Positions 27,010 through 35,663 of a stretch of 64,000 nt of DNA are shown in pieces. The notes beneath the pieces were generated by a model. It did not search any database, was not told where the DNA came from, and worked only from the letters and a program-made list of their open reading frames with translations. The stretch is from positions 1-64,000 of the forward strand of contig DGCD01000009.1 of the NCBI GenBank assembly GCA_002384935.1, written 5' to 3'. Every line of letters begins with the position of its first letter. Position 1 is the stretch's first letter. The stretch comes from Pusillimonas sp. UBA3987 (GTDB lineage: Bacteria; Pseudomonadota; Gammaproteobacteria; Burkholderiales; Burkholderiaceae_B). Both the position numbers and the translations under genes were made by a program.

Positions 27010-27897
27010 CTAGCGGGCGCTTTGCCTGAGACGCTCCTCGATTGCATCTGCGGCCCGTTCAGCTGATAAACGCAGCGAACGGCGCCCCTCTTCCAGACTG
27101 GCCGCAGCCGGGTCGCCGAGGTAGCCTTGGGGTGTCTTGGCCCGGGCATGTTCGAACCCTTTGCGCCACTCGTCCAGATCCTCGGGCCCGAAATCGGTTG
27201 ACAACAAACCCCGGCGAACTTCATCGTGAACCAGGTCCGGGCAGGAGCACAACATCATCGACGTTTCCCACTGCCCTGCATGTACGTCGATAAACTTGGG
27301 TGGTGCATCATCGTCTTCATCGAAGGCCGACGGTGAGGATGTTAGCGCTCCGAACAATTTTCCACTGCCCGCCTTGTGCACAGTCACTTTCGGATCATCC
27401 AGGGGGATACCCAGTCGTAATAGCAACGCCGTATCGGAAACAAAACTGATATCCATGCCCGTGCGATCAACGCCCTTCTTGATACCCTCGAAAATAGTCA
27501 GGTTATGCAAGCGGTCGCCGTGCCCGGAAAAGCAAAAAACCCGATTGAAACCGTCGCCTTTGAAGCTTTCGAACAAATCAGACATGAGTTCAACCATGAG
27601 TTCAGGGCGCACTTTGTACGATGCCGGGAAAGCACCTGAGACCACATTGATGCCCCAGTAATACGGCGGCACAATCAAGGCCTGTATACCCCGGTCGGCC
27701 AGAATTTGCTTGGTTTCCCTGAGCCGTGCCTGCGGAATATAAACATCCGTGCCACAAGGCAAATGGGGGCCGTGTTGTTCAATTACACCAAAGGACCATA
27801 GCAAGACCGCCCCGTCTTTGGCGGCCTGATCAACCTCGAACCAGGTCATTTCGGCGATGGTATCGGAAAAGACATTCACAACGCGTTCCTGCGACAT
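27010..27897 (-). CDS. Creatininase-family amidohydrolase
   Basis: This 295-residue protein has the creatininase-family metal motif GVIEQHGPHLPCGTDVYI near residue 37, with Glu, His and Asp ligands. Later it has FSGHGDRL near 122, where many members read NGHGGN, and HAGQWETSMML near 212, where many read HAGExETS. The family cleaves cyclic or linear amides (creatinine, guanine-derived and other substrates). Its position between the importer genes and hmgA suggests it acts on a compound brought in by that importer. The substrate is unknown. The start has GGGAG. Confidence 0.85.
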   Translation of the reverse strand: MSQERVVNVFSDTIAEMTWFEVDQAAKDGAVLLWSFGVIEQHGPHLPCGTDVYIPQARLRETKQILADRGIQALIVPPYYWGINVVSGAFPASYKVRPELMVELMSDLFESFKGDGFNRVFCFSGHGDRLHNLTIFEGIKKGVDRTGMDISFVSDTALLLRLGIPLDDPKVTVHKAGSGKLFGALTSSPSAFDEDDDAPPKFIDVHAGQWETSMMLCSCPDLVHDEVRRGLLSTDFGPEDLDEWRKGFEHARAKTPQGYLGDPAAASLEEGRRSLRLSAERAADAIEERLRQSAR

Positions 27898-27918
27898 TCA
27901 ACAACTCCCGGCATGAAA

Positions 27919-28626
27919 TCAGCTTTCCTGACCCACACCAATATAACGATCAATCGTGGCGTCATCCTGGCTTAATTCGGCACTGAGACCGGAATAAACC
28001 ACATGACCCTGGTCAAGAATAATGGCCGAATATGTCATGGCCAGGGCCACAATTGGGTGTTGTTCCACCACCAGCGTGGTCAACCCGGTTTCACGGGTCA
28101 TCTGCATGACCGCTTCGGACAACTCCTCGACAATAATCGGCGCCAACCCTTCCATCGGTTCATCAAGCAACAACAACCGCGGATTGGTCATCAGGGCGCG
28201 TGCAATGGCCAGCATTTGCTGCTCGCCCCCCGACAACTGCGACCCCAGGTTAGCCTGGCGCTCTTCAAGCCTGGGAAAAAGCCCGAAAACTTTATCGAGA
28301 TCCCAAGGTCCTTTATCCCGGTGAACCACTTTCAAATTTTCAGCCACGGTTAATGAAGGAAACACTTCGCGCTCCTGCGGCACCCACCCCAAACCCTTAT
28401 GGGCACGCTGCACCGGCGAACGCCTGCTGACAACTTCACCCTGAAAACGGATATCGCCGGAATACCGGGTGGTCAAACCCATTATGGTTTCCAGCAACGT
28501 GGTTTTGCCGGCACCGTTACGACCCAATACAGCAACGCTCTGGCCTTCCGGCACCCGCAGCGAAACATCATGCAAGGCGATCGCATCACCATGACCAGCC
28601 GACAGTTTTTCTATTTCAAGCAGCAT
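27919..28626 (-). CDS. livF: Branched-chain amino acid-type ABC transporter ATP-binding protein LivF
   Basis: This 235-residue ATPase has Walker A GRNGAGKTTLLETIMGL near residue 34, the signature LSGGEQQMLAIARALM near 137 and Walker B LLLLDEPMEGLAP. The LivF-type tail (IILDQGHVVYSG) is present. I start it at ATG 28626, inside the end of livG (11-base overlap); the longer upstream frame is not LivF-like. It is the last of five importer genes and is followed by the creatininase-like gene after 21 bases. Confidence 0.93.
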   Translation of the reverse strand: MLLEIEKLSAGHGDAIALHDVSLRVPEGQSVAVLGRNGAGKTTLLETIMGLTTRYSGDIRFQGEVVSRRSPVQRAHKGLGWVPQEREVFPSLTVAENLKVVHRDKGPWDLDKVFGLFPRLEERQANLGSQLSGGEQQMLAIARALMTNPRLLLLDEPMEGLAPIIVEELSEAVMQMTRETGLTTLVVEQHPIVALAMTYSAIILDQGHVVYSGLSAELSQDDATIDRYIGVGQES

Positions 28627-29359
28627 GTTTGTGCCCCAAGTACACGTCGCGAACCCGTTGATCGGCTGCAATTTCCTCTGGCGTGCCTTCCACCAGCACT
28701 CCGCCCCCCACCAGAACCGTGATACGTTTGGCAAAGCGAAATACCAGTCTCATATCATGTTCAATAAGCAAAATTGCCAGATCGGCAGGCAAGGAGTCGA
28801 TTAAGCGAAAGAGTTGGTCACCCGCCTGGGCTGAAACACCCGCGGCGGGCTCATCAAGCAGCAGCACTTTGGGTTTTCCGGCCAGCGCCAGGGCAACCTC
28901 GAGCAGACGCTGCAACCCGTAAGGCAGCTCCCGCGTTATATGATTCATATACTGGCCCAGGCCGACTGCCTGCAGCAGTTCACGTGCCTCTTCACCTGTT
29001 CGGCGCCCAAGGGCCGCGGTACCGAAAACCCGCAGCGCGTTCCCATCGCGCTGGGCGATCGCCAAAGACACCGCTTCGACAGGCGTCATCGAGCGAAACA
29101 ACGCATTAATTTGATACGTGCGCCCCAGTCCGCGCCGCGCACGCTGATGTGGCGGCAATCGGGTAATGTCGTCCCCATCAAGCAATATCTTGCCGGAGTC
29201 TGGCTTTAACGGTCCGGTCAGTAAATTCACAAGCGTTGTTTTTCCGGCCCCGTTGGGGCCGATCAGCGCATGTCGGGAACCGCGTGAGAGCATTAAATTA
29301 ATGTCCCGGGTAACATGCAGCGCACCGAAATGCAGATCAAGATTTCTGATTTCAAGCAC
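28616..29359 (-). CDS. livG: Branched-chain amino acid-type ABC transporter ATP-binding protein LivG
   Basis: This 247-residue ATPase has Walker A GPNGAGKTTLVNLLTG near residue 35 and Walker B KVLLLDEPAAGV near 150, with a LivG-type extra segment before the signature. The signature region reads ELPYGLQRLLEVALAL instead of the textbook LSGGQ, as is usual for LivG. I use a GTG start at 29359: AAAAGGAG lies just upstream and the livM stop is one base before it. A longer upstream frame to 29446 has no ribosome site. Confidence 0.93.
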   Translation of the reverse strand: MLEIRNLDLHFGALHVTRDINLMLSRGSRHALIGPNGAGKTTLVNLLTGPLKPDSGKILLDGDDITRLPPHQRARRGLGRTYQINALFRSMTPVEAVSLAIAQRDGNALRVFGTAALGRRTGEEARELLQAVGLGQYMNHITRELPYGLQRLLEVALALAGKPKVLLLDEPAAGVSAQAGDQLFRLIDSLPADLAILLIEHDMRLVFRFAKRITVLVGGGVLVEGTPEEIAADQRVRDVYLGHKHAA

Positions 29360-29360
29360 G

Positions 29361-30356
29361 TTACTGCTCCTTTTTAAGCTTTGGCCGACGGCGGCGCACG
29401 AGCTGTTGCAACGACCCGAATGCCCCTTCCGGCAAGAACAATACAATAATCACCAACGCCCAGCCCAGCCAGAATTGCCAGTAGATCGGGTTCATGCCCA
29501 ACAAGGCGTCTTGCAGAATAATGAAGGCGGCGGCCCCCAGAATACCGCCATACAAATAACCCGCCCCGCCGATAATCAGCATGGTCAACACATCGGCACT
29601 GCGATGAAATGCCAGCACATCGATCGCAACATACTGCGTGGTTTGAGTCAGCAATGCGCCGGCCACACCGGCCAATGCGGTTGAAATGGTGTAGGCAATG
29701 GTCAAGGCACGGCTGTTATCAACACCCAATGCCGCGGTTCGCTTCTTGTTCAACCCGATGCCGCGTAAGGTAAGCCCCAACGGGCTGCCAATGATTTTGC
29801 GCACTACCAGCAAGCCGAACATAAGCCAGGCCAGCGAATACCAATATCCGGTTTTACCGGCGAAGTCGAACTCAAATACGCCCAGTACCGGCGCAATCAC
29901 GACCCCATACAAACCGTCGATACCCCCGGTAAGATCGTTGGCTTTGTTGGCCGCCTCAAACAGCAGCAAGCCCAGGCCCAGCGTCACCAGCAGACAACTG
30001 AGCTCGGTTCCCCTTGCCACGACGCGGGCGGTAATCAAGCCCAGTAAACCGCTCGCAACCATGGCGATGAACACGCCAGTAATTGGCTCGGTCCAACCAT
30101 ATTTGCCCAACCAGGCAGCCACATAGGCACCCAGGCCAAAATAAGCGGCATGCCCCAAAGACACAATACCCGCATAACCCATGGCCAGATCAAGCGATAG
30201 CGCAAAGAGCGCCACAATCACCACCAGCGTTGCCAGAGGTAAGTAATTGGGATAGATAAAAAAAGCGGCAATTGCGGCCAGCCAAAGCAAAAGCTCGGCC
30301 GCATGCCACGATTTATAGAAAGGATCCCCCTTGTGGGAGGCCGGTATCCAACGCAT
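29361..30356 (-). CDS. livM: Branched-chain amino acid-type ABC transporter permease LivM
   Basis: This 331-residue permease has about ten helices and the LivM motif GYAGIVSLGHAAYFGLGAY near residue 61, plus the cytoplasmic coupling segment LRGIGLNKKRTAALGVDNSR near 205. It pairs with LivH. The gene overlaps livH by one base and is followed one base later by livG, so the set is tightly coupled. Confidence 0.93.
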   Translation of the reverse strand: MRWIPASHKGDPFYKSWHAAELLLWLAAIAAFFIYPNYLPLATLVVIVALFALSLDLAMGYAGIVSLGHAAYFGLGAYVAAWLGKYGWTEPITGVFIAMVASGLLGLITARVVARGTELSCLLVTLGLGLLLFEAANKANDLTGGIDGLYGVVIAPVLGVFEFDFAGKTGYWYSLAWLMFGLLVVRKIIGSPLGLTLRGIGLNKKRTAALGVDNSRALTIAYTISTALAGVAGALLTQTTQYVAIDVLAFHRSADVLTMLIIGGAGYLYGGILGAAAFIILQDALLGMNPIYWQFWLGWALVIIVLFLPEGAFGSLQQLVRRRRPKLKKEQ

Positions 30357-31231
30357 TACACACCTCCCGCTTTAAGACCACGCAAACCTTGCGGACGGGC
30401 CATGAGAATCAGAATCATGATTGCGTACATGGCGAACGAGCCCAGATCAGGCAGGTAGTACTTGGTCGCAATATCGAAAAAACCCAGGGCCATGGCGGCA
30501 ATAAAGGTCCCGCTGATCGAACCTGCGCCGCCCACAACCACAACCAGCAAAGCCAGTACAAGATACTTAATGGCAAATGCCGGATCCAGGCCAAGGGCCT
30601 CAACACCCAGCGCGCCACCCAGGCCGGCCAAAGCCGTTCCCACGGCGAAACACACCATGAACACTTTCTGAATGGGGATGCCCAAAGCCGCTGCAACGCG
30701 CTGATTATCGACGGCTGCACGTACCATGGACCCAAAGCGCGTTTTATCCAAAGCCAAAGTAAGCACAACCAGCAGAACCACGCTGATCACCAGCAAAAGC
30801 AGGCGATAACGGGAAAAGGAAATCTCGTCTCCAAGATAAACACGACCTTTCAGGACTTCCGGTATCTGAATGAGTTGCAGAGACGGCCCCCAAAGGTAAG
30901 TCACCGACGCGCCGACAATCATCATGACACCAATGGTCAGAAGCACTTGAGCCAAAGGGCTACGCCGGTACACCAGTTGAAATAAGGAGCGTTCCAGTAC
31001 CATTCCCACGAGCGTCGCCAATGCAACGGCCGCCAAAACAGAAACACCGAACGGCCAACCCAGATAATTCGTAAAGCTCACCACAAAATAGCCGCCCACC
31101 ATTGCCAGGGCGGTGTGGGCAAGGTTCACGAACCCCATCATTCCCAAAGTGATTGACAATCCTATGGAGAGCAGGAATAGCAGCGCTCCATAGGACACAC
31201 CGTCAATCACGACCCCTATAAAATTCACCAT
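30356..31231 (-). CDS. livH: Branched-chain amino acid-type ABC transporter permease LivH
   Basis: This 291-residue permease has about eight helices, beginning IDGVSYGALLFLLSIGLSIT and GMMGFVNLAHTALAMVGGYF, the typical LivH opening. The coupling loop reads MVRAAVDNQRVAAALGI near 190. It is 73 bases downstream of the binding-protein gene and overlaps livM by one base. Liv-type importers linked to ring-cleavage genes often carry aromatic acids rather than leucine; this one is inferred to do so. Confidence 0.93.
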   Translation of the reverse strand: MVNFIGVVIDGVSYGALLFLLSIGLSITLGMMGFVNLAHTALAMVGGYFVVSFTNYLGWPFGVSVLAAVALATLVGMVLERSLFQLVYRRSPLAQVLLTIGVMMIVGASVTYLWGPSLQLIQIPEVLKGRVYLGDEISFSRYRLLLLVISVVLLVVLTLALDKTRFGSMVRAAVDNQRVAAALGIPIQKVFMVCFAVGTALAGLGGALGVEALGLDPAFAIKYLVLALLVVVVGGAGSISGTFIAAMALGFFDIATKYYLPDLGSFAMYAIMILILMARPQGLRGLKAGGV

Positions 31232-31304
31232 AGGTTTAGTCGCTTAAGATCAGTTTTATCGTTGTACAAACAGGTTTAATTGCAAAAACGCGAGTGGATC
31301 CGGA

Positions 31305-32489
31305 TTATTCGTCCTTACCGGGGTCCTTCACCATGGGGATCGTGTCGAACTCAACGTTATAAAGCTTGCCATCGACTTTCTCGACGCGGCGAATGTAGAC
31401 GTTTTGCACCACATCACGATTCTCATCGAACTCAACAGGACCGCGCGGGCTGGTAATTTTCATATTCCTGGCTATTTCTACCGCTTTATCACCATCGATA
31501 TCGCCATCAAGCTCGCGAATAATGTCGTACATCATGTTCATGCCGTCCCAGGTTGCGGCCATGTAGAAATTCACCCGTTCATCGGGGCCATGAACGTCTT
31601 GATACGCCTTGATGAAGGCCTTGTTCTCGGGAGAATCATGGGCCATCGAATAGTGGTGACTGGTGACCAGTCCCAACGCAACATCGCCGATTCGATCCAG
31701 GAACACGTCATCGGTGATATCACCGGTCGTGATCAGATCGATCCCCTGCTCTTTCAAACCACGTTGCTCGTACGATTTAAGCAGCTGAACGCCGGTATCG
31801 CCGGAAGGCACGAACGCAAAAATGGCATCTGGCTTGGCATCGCTGGCTCGCTGCAGATAAGGGCCGAATTCCGGGTTGGCCATTGGGGCGCGCACGCTAC
31901 CCAGGACTTTGCCGCCGGCTGCTTCAAACGCCTTGATGAACGCTTTCTCGGAATCCAGACCGGGGCCGTAGTCTGAAACGACGGTGTAAACGGTTTTAAT
32001 ATCGTTATCAACGGCCCAGGTCGCCAATGGTGCGGATACCTGCGGCAGTGTGAATGAGGCGCGCACAATGTAGGGCGAGCGCATCACAATATTTGAAGTC
32101 GCTGCCGCATTCATGATGATCATGGGCGTTTTGGAGGCGGTTGCAATCGGTGCTGCACCCATGGCGTTGGGAGACAACCCAAACCCGGCCAGGAAATCGA
32201 CTTTTTCTACGGAAACCAGTTCCTGCGCCGCACGGCGTGACACTTCCGGATTCGGGCCGGTGGTATCACGATAAATAATTTCCACTTTGCGGCCATCAAC
32301 CGTATCACCCTTGGCTTTCTGAAAAGCCTCGATTGTGGTTTGAACCTGACGACCATAATCGGCAAACGGACCCGACATTTCAGTAATCACACCGATACGG
32401 ATCGGTTCTTTTTCTTGTGCGGCAACAACATTGGAACTTAATGCGAGTACGACAGCCGCCAGGCTGCCCAGAACGGTTCGGCGTTTCAT
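31305..32489 (-). CDS. livK: Periplasmic substrate-binding protein of a Liv-type ABC importer
   Basis: This 394-residue protein has a signal peptide (MKRRTVLGSLAAVVLALSSN..., cleavage near residue 24) and a two-lobed Liv-type binding fold, with IRIGVITEMSGPFADYG near residue 30 and GFGLSPNAMGAAPIA near 100. The start has a strong AAGGAG. Its gene sits between the cysteine hydrolase gene and livH, so the ligand is probably the starting compound or an intermediate of the nearby ring-cleavage pathway. Confidence 0.92.
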   Translation of the reverse strand: MKRRTVLGSLAAVVLALSSNVVAAQEKEPIRIGVITEMSGPFADYGRQVQTTIEAFQKAKGDTVDGRKVEIIYRDTTGPNPEVSRRAAQELVSVEKVDFLAGFGLSPNAMGAAPIATASKTPMIIMNAAATSNIVMRSPYIVRASFTLPQVSAPLATWAVDNDIKTVYTVVSDYGPGLDSEKAFIKAFEAAGGKVLGSVRAPMANPEFGPYLQRASDAKPDAIFAFVPSGDTGVQLLKSYEQRGLKEQGIDLITTGDITDDVFLDRIGDVALGLVTSHHYSMAHDSPENKAFIKAYQDVHGPDERVNFYMAATWDGMNMMYDIIRELDGDIDGDKAVEIARNMKITSPRGPVEFDENRDVVQNVYIRRVEKVDGKLYNVEFDTIPMVKDPGKDE

Positions 32490-32535
32490 TTAATTCTCCT
32501 TGATTATCTGATTTCCAACAGGCTTTCGCGATGCT

Positions 32536-33183
32536 TTAGGACAACGACCGGGGTGACCACTGCGTAACAACATCAGCGGTATCGCAAAGCTCCCCAAAAA
32601 GAAACTGCATATTCATCAAACTGGCCTCGTGCAACGAAGGGGTGTGTGACGCCACGGCATCTTTCACAACAACGGCCACATACCCCAAAGAGTGCGCCTC
32701 ACGCACCGTTGACTCGACACACACCTGCGTCTGTACACCGGCAAAAACCAGTGTCTTGATCTCTTTTTCCTGCAATATCCGATGCAATGGCGTGCCCGAG
32801 AACCCACTGTATGCATGTTTAATCACAACACTTTCGTCGGGCATGGGTTCAACCCCGAACCACTGGGCACCCCATGTCCCCGGCTCACAACACACAGCCG
32901 TTATGCCACGCTGATCAAGTTTGCGCTGCATCGCTGCAGGAATACGCTGCGGCGAGTAATCGGAGCCGATCCAGACAACCGGCGCACCCGCAGTTCGAGC
33001 CGCACCGATCAGTGCATTCAAGTTATCGCCGATCATGGCCGCAGCCGCCACGTCTTTACCCATTACGGTGTCGATATACCCGCCAGGCGCGCAGAAATCA
33101 TTCTGCATATCCACAATCACAAGGGCGGCTGACCCCGACAAGAGCAGCTCGCCGACGGGCGGTATTTTTTTGTTTTGCGTCAC
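32536..33183 (-). CDS. Cysteine hydrolase (isochorismatase-like family)
   Basis: This 215-residue protein carries the catalytic triad of the family: Asp25 in VIVDMQNDF, Lys in VVIKHAYSGF near 120 and Cys in GVQTQVCVESTVREA near 154. Such enzymes hydrolyse amides (maleamate, N-carbamoylsarcosine, nicotinamide) or isochorismate. The start is a GTG preceded by AAGGGGG, nine bases after ligB. The neighbourhood favours an amidase acting on a ring-cleavage product. A paralogue lies at 41845-42444. Confidence 0.88.
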   Translation of the reverse strand: MTQNKKIPPVGELLLSGSAALVIVDMQNDFCAPGGYIDTVMGKDVAAAAMIGDNLNALIGAARTAGAPVVWIGSDYSPQRIPAAMQRKLDQRGITAVCCEPGTWGAQWFGVEPMPDESVVIKHAYSGFSGTPLHRILQEKEIKTLVFAGVQTQVCVESTVREAHSLGYVAVVVKDAVASHTPSLHEASLMNMQFLFGELCDTADVVTQWSPRSLS

Positions 33184-33192
33184 GTGGCCCCC

Positions 33193-34041
33193 TTAGCTTA
33201 AATCCCAATAGGAGCCGCCCATGCCGCAACGCAACGGCACTGACGGAACATAGAACACACTTTCCGCGTTGGGGCGCCCGGCTTCCGCAGCGGCCCCCAT
33301 GGCCACCAGCCAGGCCAGCAACTCGGCTCCACCGCCATCGCCGCCCTCGAGATACTTCTCAAAGGGCAACTCACGCTCGACTTTCTTGACGTCGCCCTGT
33401 TCCATTAAACCCATGAACCAGCGATCGAAATCTTCGTGAACCGTGAAGTAGTCGACACCGCCGGGATCATGCGACAAACCGCCAGTGGCCATGACAACCA
33501 CACGCTCATCGCTGGGATACTCACGCACAATGCGCGCTATCTGCTTGCCCACTTCCAGGCAACGTCCGGATGACGGCGTTGGCGGCACGATGGGATTCAT
33601 ATGAATGGGTATAAATTTGGCGTCGTACTTGGGGAATAGAAACTTCAGCGGTACCGACCAGTTATCGTCGAACAACAATTCCTCGGCAAATGCGTGGTTG
33701 ATTCCCGCCTTGGCTGATTCACGCACCAATGCACGCGCCATGTTGCGATGGCCGGCAATTTCGTAGTCGGGCACATTCAACCAGTCTTTGAACCAGGGCG
33801 CCGGACCATCCCAGTGATCTCCAATTCCAATACAAAAGTCCGGAATATTGCTCATGGGGAAATTCAGCAAGTGATCATTGGCAACGCCGATAATGACGTC
33901 GGGCTTCAATGCCTGCATGCGGCGCGCGAATTCGGCATAACCGGCCAGCACCGCATCCTGCTCTTCCTTCGGTGCGCGATCAAGCCAGCCGGTTACGCCC
34001 GGCGCATGCGCAATACCCATTGTTGCAACTAATTGCGCCAT
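33193..34041 (-). CDS. ligB: LigB-type extradiol ring-cleavage dioxygenase, catalytic (beta) subunit
   Basis: This 282-residue protein has the class III (LigB) pattern: GIAHAPG with the first iron His near residue 12, ANDHLLNF with the second His near 57, GLSHDPGG with the catalytic His near 184, and a later Glu ligand. It cleaves a catechol-like ring next to one hydroxyl with Fe(II) and O2. It follows the small ligA subunit gene by 2 bases, with GGGAG before the ATG. The substrate may be protocatechuate, gallate or a dihydroxypyridine; the linked amidase favours a nitrogenous ring, as inference. Confidence 0.88.
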   Translation of the reverse strand: MAQLVATMGIAHAPGVTGWLDRAPKEEQDAVLAGYAEFARRMQALKPDVIIGVANDHLLNFPMSNIPDFCIGIGDHWDGPAPWFKDWLNVPDYEIAGHRNMARALVRESAKAGINHAFAEELLFDDNWSVPLKFLFPKYDAKFIPIHMNPIVPPTPSSGRCLEVGKQIARIVREYPSDERVVVMATGGLSHDPGGVDYFTVHEDFDRWFMGLMEQGDVKKVERELPFEKYLEGGDGGGAELLAWLVAMGAAAEAGRPNAESVFYVPSVPLRCGMGGSYWDLS

Positions 34042-34043
34042 TC

Positions 34044-34352
34044 TCAGCTCCCTTCCTTCAAAATACCCATTTTCTCGGCGTACAAGCGTGCCGCATCGCT
34101 ATCGTTATGGTTATATCCACCACCTTTGAACAACCGACTCACCTGCGGAAGAAAGTAAGGATGAACACCCAAAGCACCCAGGCTGGCAATATCCATATTG
34201 CGCCAGGCTTCTCGCTCCTCGGGCGTCAAACCAAAATCCGCCATCGAGGCTTCTATATCGTTCTGGAATTTGCGAAACTTGTCGGCATCGCGACGCAGCT
34301 CAAAAACCATTTGATTCGACGGCAATGTCCGGTCGACATTCTGAATTCCCAT
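34044..34352 (-). CDS. ligA: LigA-type small (alpha) subunit of an extradiol dioxygenase
   Basis: This 102-residue protein is the all-helical LigA-type subunit that caps the LigB active site. The pattern FGLTPEEREAWRNMDIASLG followed by LGVHPYFLPQVSRLF is typical. It is encoded immediately before ligB and is first in a minus-strand array that runs to fahA. The divergent GntR-family gene starts 95 bases away, which suggests local control. Confidence 0.9.
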   Translation of the reverse strand: MGIQNVDRTLPSNQMVFELRRDADKFRKFQNDIEASMADFGLTPEEREAWRNMDIASLGALGVHPYFLPQVSRLFKGGGYNHNDSDAARLYAEKMGILKEGS

Positions 34353-34447
34353 CGATTTTTTCTCCTAATTCCGATTTATTAAGCTAATATCGATGAACTG
34401 TAGAGTCGTTTATAATTCCTGTCAAGAAACTGACCTAAGGGTTTTCC

Positions 34448-35137
34448 ATGTCAACACTCACAAAGCTTGATGCATCTCAAACCTTGTCGAACTCCATTGC
34501 GGAAAAACTGCGTGAGAACATCGTCAGCGGCAAGATGATCCCGGGTTCGAAATTACGCCTGGATGAATTGCGCGGGGTGTTTGGGGTGAGCCTGAGCCCG
34601 TTAAGGGAAGCGCTATCAAGATTATGCGCCGAGGGCTACGTGGCAGCAGAAGGCCAACGCGGCTACAAAGTGGCGCCCACGTCACCCGCCAATCTCACCG
34701 AAATCACCCGCTTGCGTTGTGAAATGGAAAGCTTTGCGTTACGCGAATCGATTCGCCTGGGCGATGACGAATGGGAAGGCGATGTCATTGCCGCCTTGCA
34801 TCGCTTGAACAAGATCGAGCGCGTTCATGTCGACGGCGATCAAATGAAACAGTGGGAAGCAACGCATGCCGCTTTCCACCGAAAGCTGGTGGCTGCATGT
34901 AATTTGCCCTTGCTGCTGCATTTCTGTAATACCCTGCACGACCTGAACGACCGCTATCGACGCATTTTCTTGAAAAACACGCCAATCGATCGCGATGTGC
35001 GCCAGGAGCATGAAGCGCTATGCCACGCAACCGTTACGCGCAATGCGGATGAAGCTTGCGCGCTTTTGCGCAACCATATTGAACGCACATCGGCTTACGC
35101 GCTGAACGCACTGAACCAACAAATCAACCAATCGTAA
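34448..35137 (+). CDS. GntR-family transcriptional regulator (FCD/FadR subgroup)
   Basis: This 229-residue protein has an N-terminal winged helix (residues about 12-75, with GSKLRLDELRGVFGVSLSPLREALSRL spread across it) and an all-helical FCD ligand domain (about 85-220) with the metal-type residues Asp, His and His spaced as in FadR relatives (HAAFHRKLV). It is transcribed divergently from ligA and probably represses that array until an aromatic or organic-acid inducer appears. The start has AAGGG. Confidence 0.9.
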   Translation: MSTLTKLDASQTLSNSIAEKLRENIVSGKMIPGSKLRLDELRGVFGVSLSPLREALSRLCAEGYVAAEGQRGYKVAPTSPANLTEITRLRCEMESFALRESIRLGDDEWEGDVIAALHRLNKIERVHVDGDQMKQWEATHAAFHRKLVAACNLPLLLHFCNTLHDLNDRYRRIFLKNTPIDRDVRQEHEALCHATVTRNADEACALLRNHIERTSAYALNALNQQINQS

Positions 35138-35138
35138 A

Positions 35139-35181
35139 ACGGCTTGCCAGGCACAGGTTTGACCCTGGCCCGGCAAGCCGT
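35139..35181. terminator. Hairpin between convergent GntR and RidA genes
   Basis: ACGGCTTGCC (35139-35148) and GGCAAGCCGT (35172-35181) form a perfect 10-bp stem. It sits just after the GntR stop and 49 bases from the end of the convergent RidA gene. The T run is short on either side, so it may be a bidirectional, partly efficient terminator. Confidence 0.65.
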
Positions 35182-35229
35182 CTGATCCAAGCGCGTTTTA
35201 TCTAAAACAATAGGGTTCGGCGCTTTGCC

Positions 35230-35634
35230 TCAGCCCAGATAAGCCACGCAATCGACCTCAATATTCACACCTTTGCGATGTGGCGTGCCGCCCGTACAAG
35301 TACGCGTGGTTTTCTCTCCCTGCATAAACTCACGAAACGTTTCATTAAAAGCGGGAAAATCTGCCACGTTGCGTAAACACACCCGCATATTGACAACTTG
35401 AGCCATGGTGGCGCCACCCGCCTCCAGGACAGATCGCAAATTGGTCAAGACCTGAACGGTTTGCTCCTGGATGTCCTCGGATACCACTTCTTTGGTCTCG
35501 GGATTCAATGGCCCTTGTCCGGAAACATAAAGGAAATCGCCGGCGCGAATGGCCTGCGCTAAAGGAGAAGGCGTGTTTTGATTGGTAAAACCGGTCGTTG
35601 GTGCTGACTGGCTATGAATGATCTCTTTCGGCAT
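35230..35634 (-). CDS. RidA/YjgF family deaminase (2-aminomuconate-deaminase-like possibility)
   Basis: This 134-residue RidA-fold protein keeps the catalytic Arg (KTTRTCTGG) and the acidic end motif NIEVDCVAYLG. It therefore looks active, unlike the RidA-like protein at 3457-3852. RidA enzymes hydrolyse enamines, and some family members (NbaF/AmnD) deaminate 2-aminomuconate. With a 3-hydroxyanthranilate-dioxygenase-like gene 7 kb away such a role is possible but unproven. The ATG at 35634 follows AGGGAG. It is 29 bases downstream of the CMD-like gene. Confidence 0.85.
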   Translation of the reverse strand: MPKEIIHSQSAPTTGFTNQNTPSPLAQAIRAGDFLYVSGQGPLNPETKEVVSEDIQEQTVQVLTNLRSVLEAGGATMAQVVNMRVCLRNVADFPAFNETFREFMQGEKTTRTCTGGTPHRKGVNIEVDCVAYLG

Positions 35635-35663
35635 AACAACTCCCTGTAAACACAATTGGCAGA

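Noticed and set aside
31305..32489. Naming the Liv importer a leucine transporter
   Set aside because: The fold is Liv-type, but the operon context is ring cleavage, so the substrate is left open.
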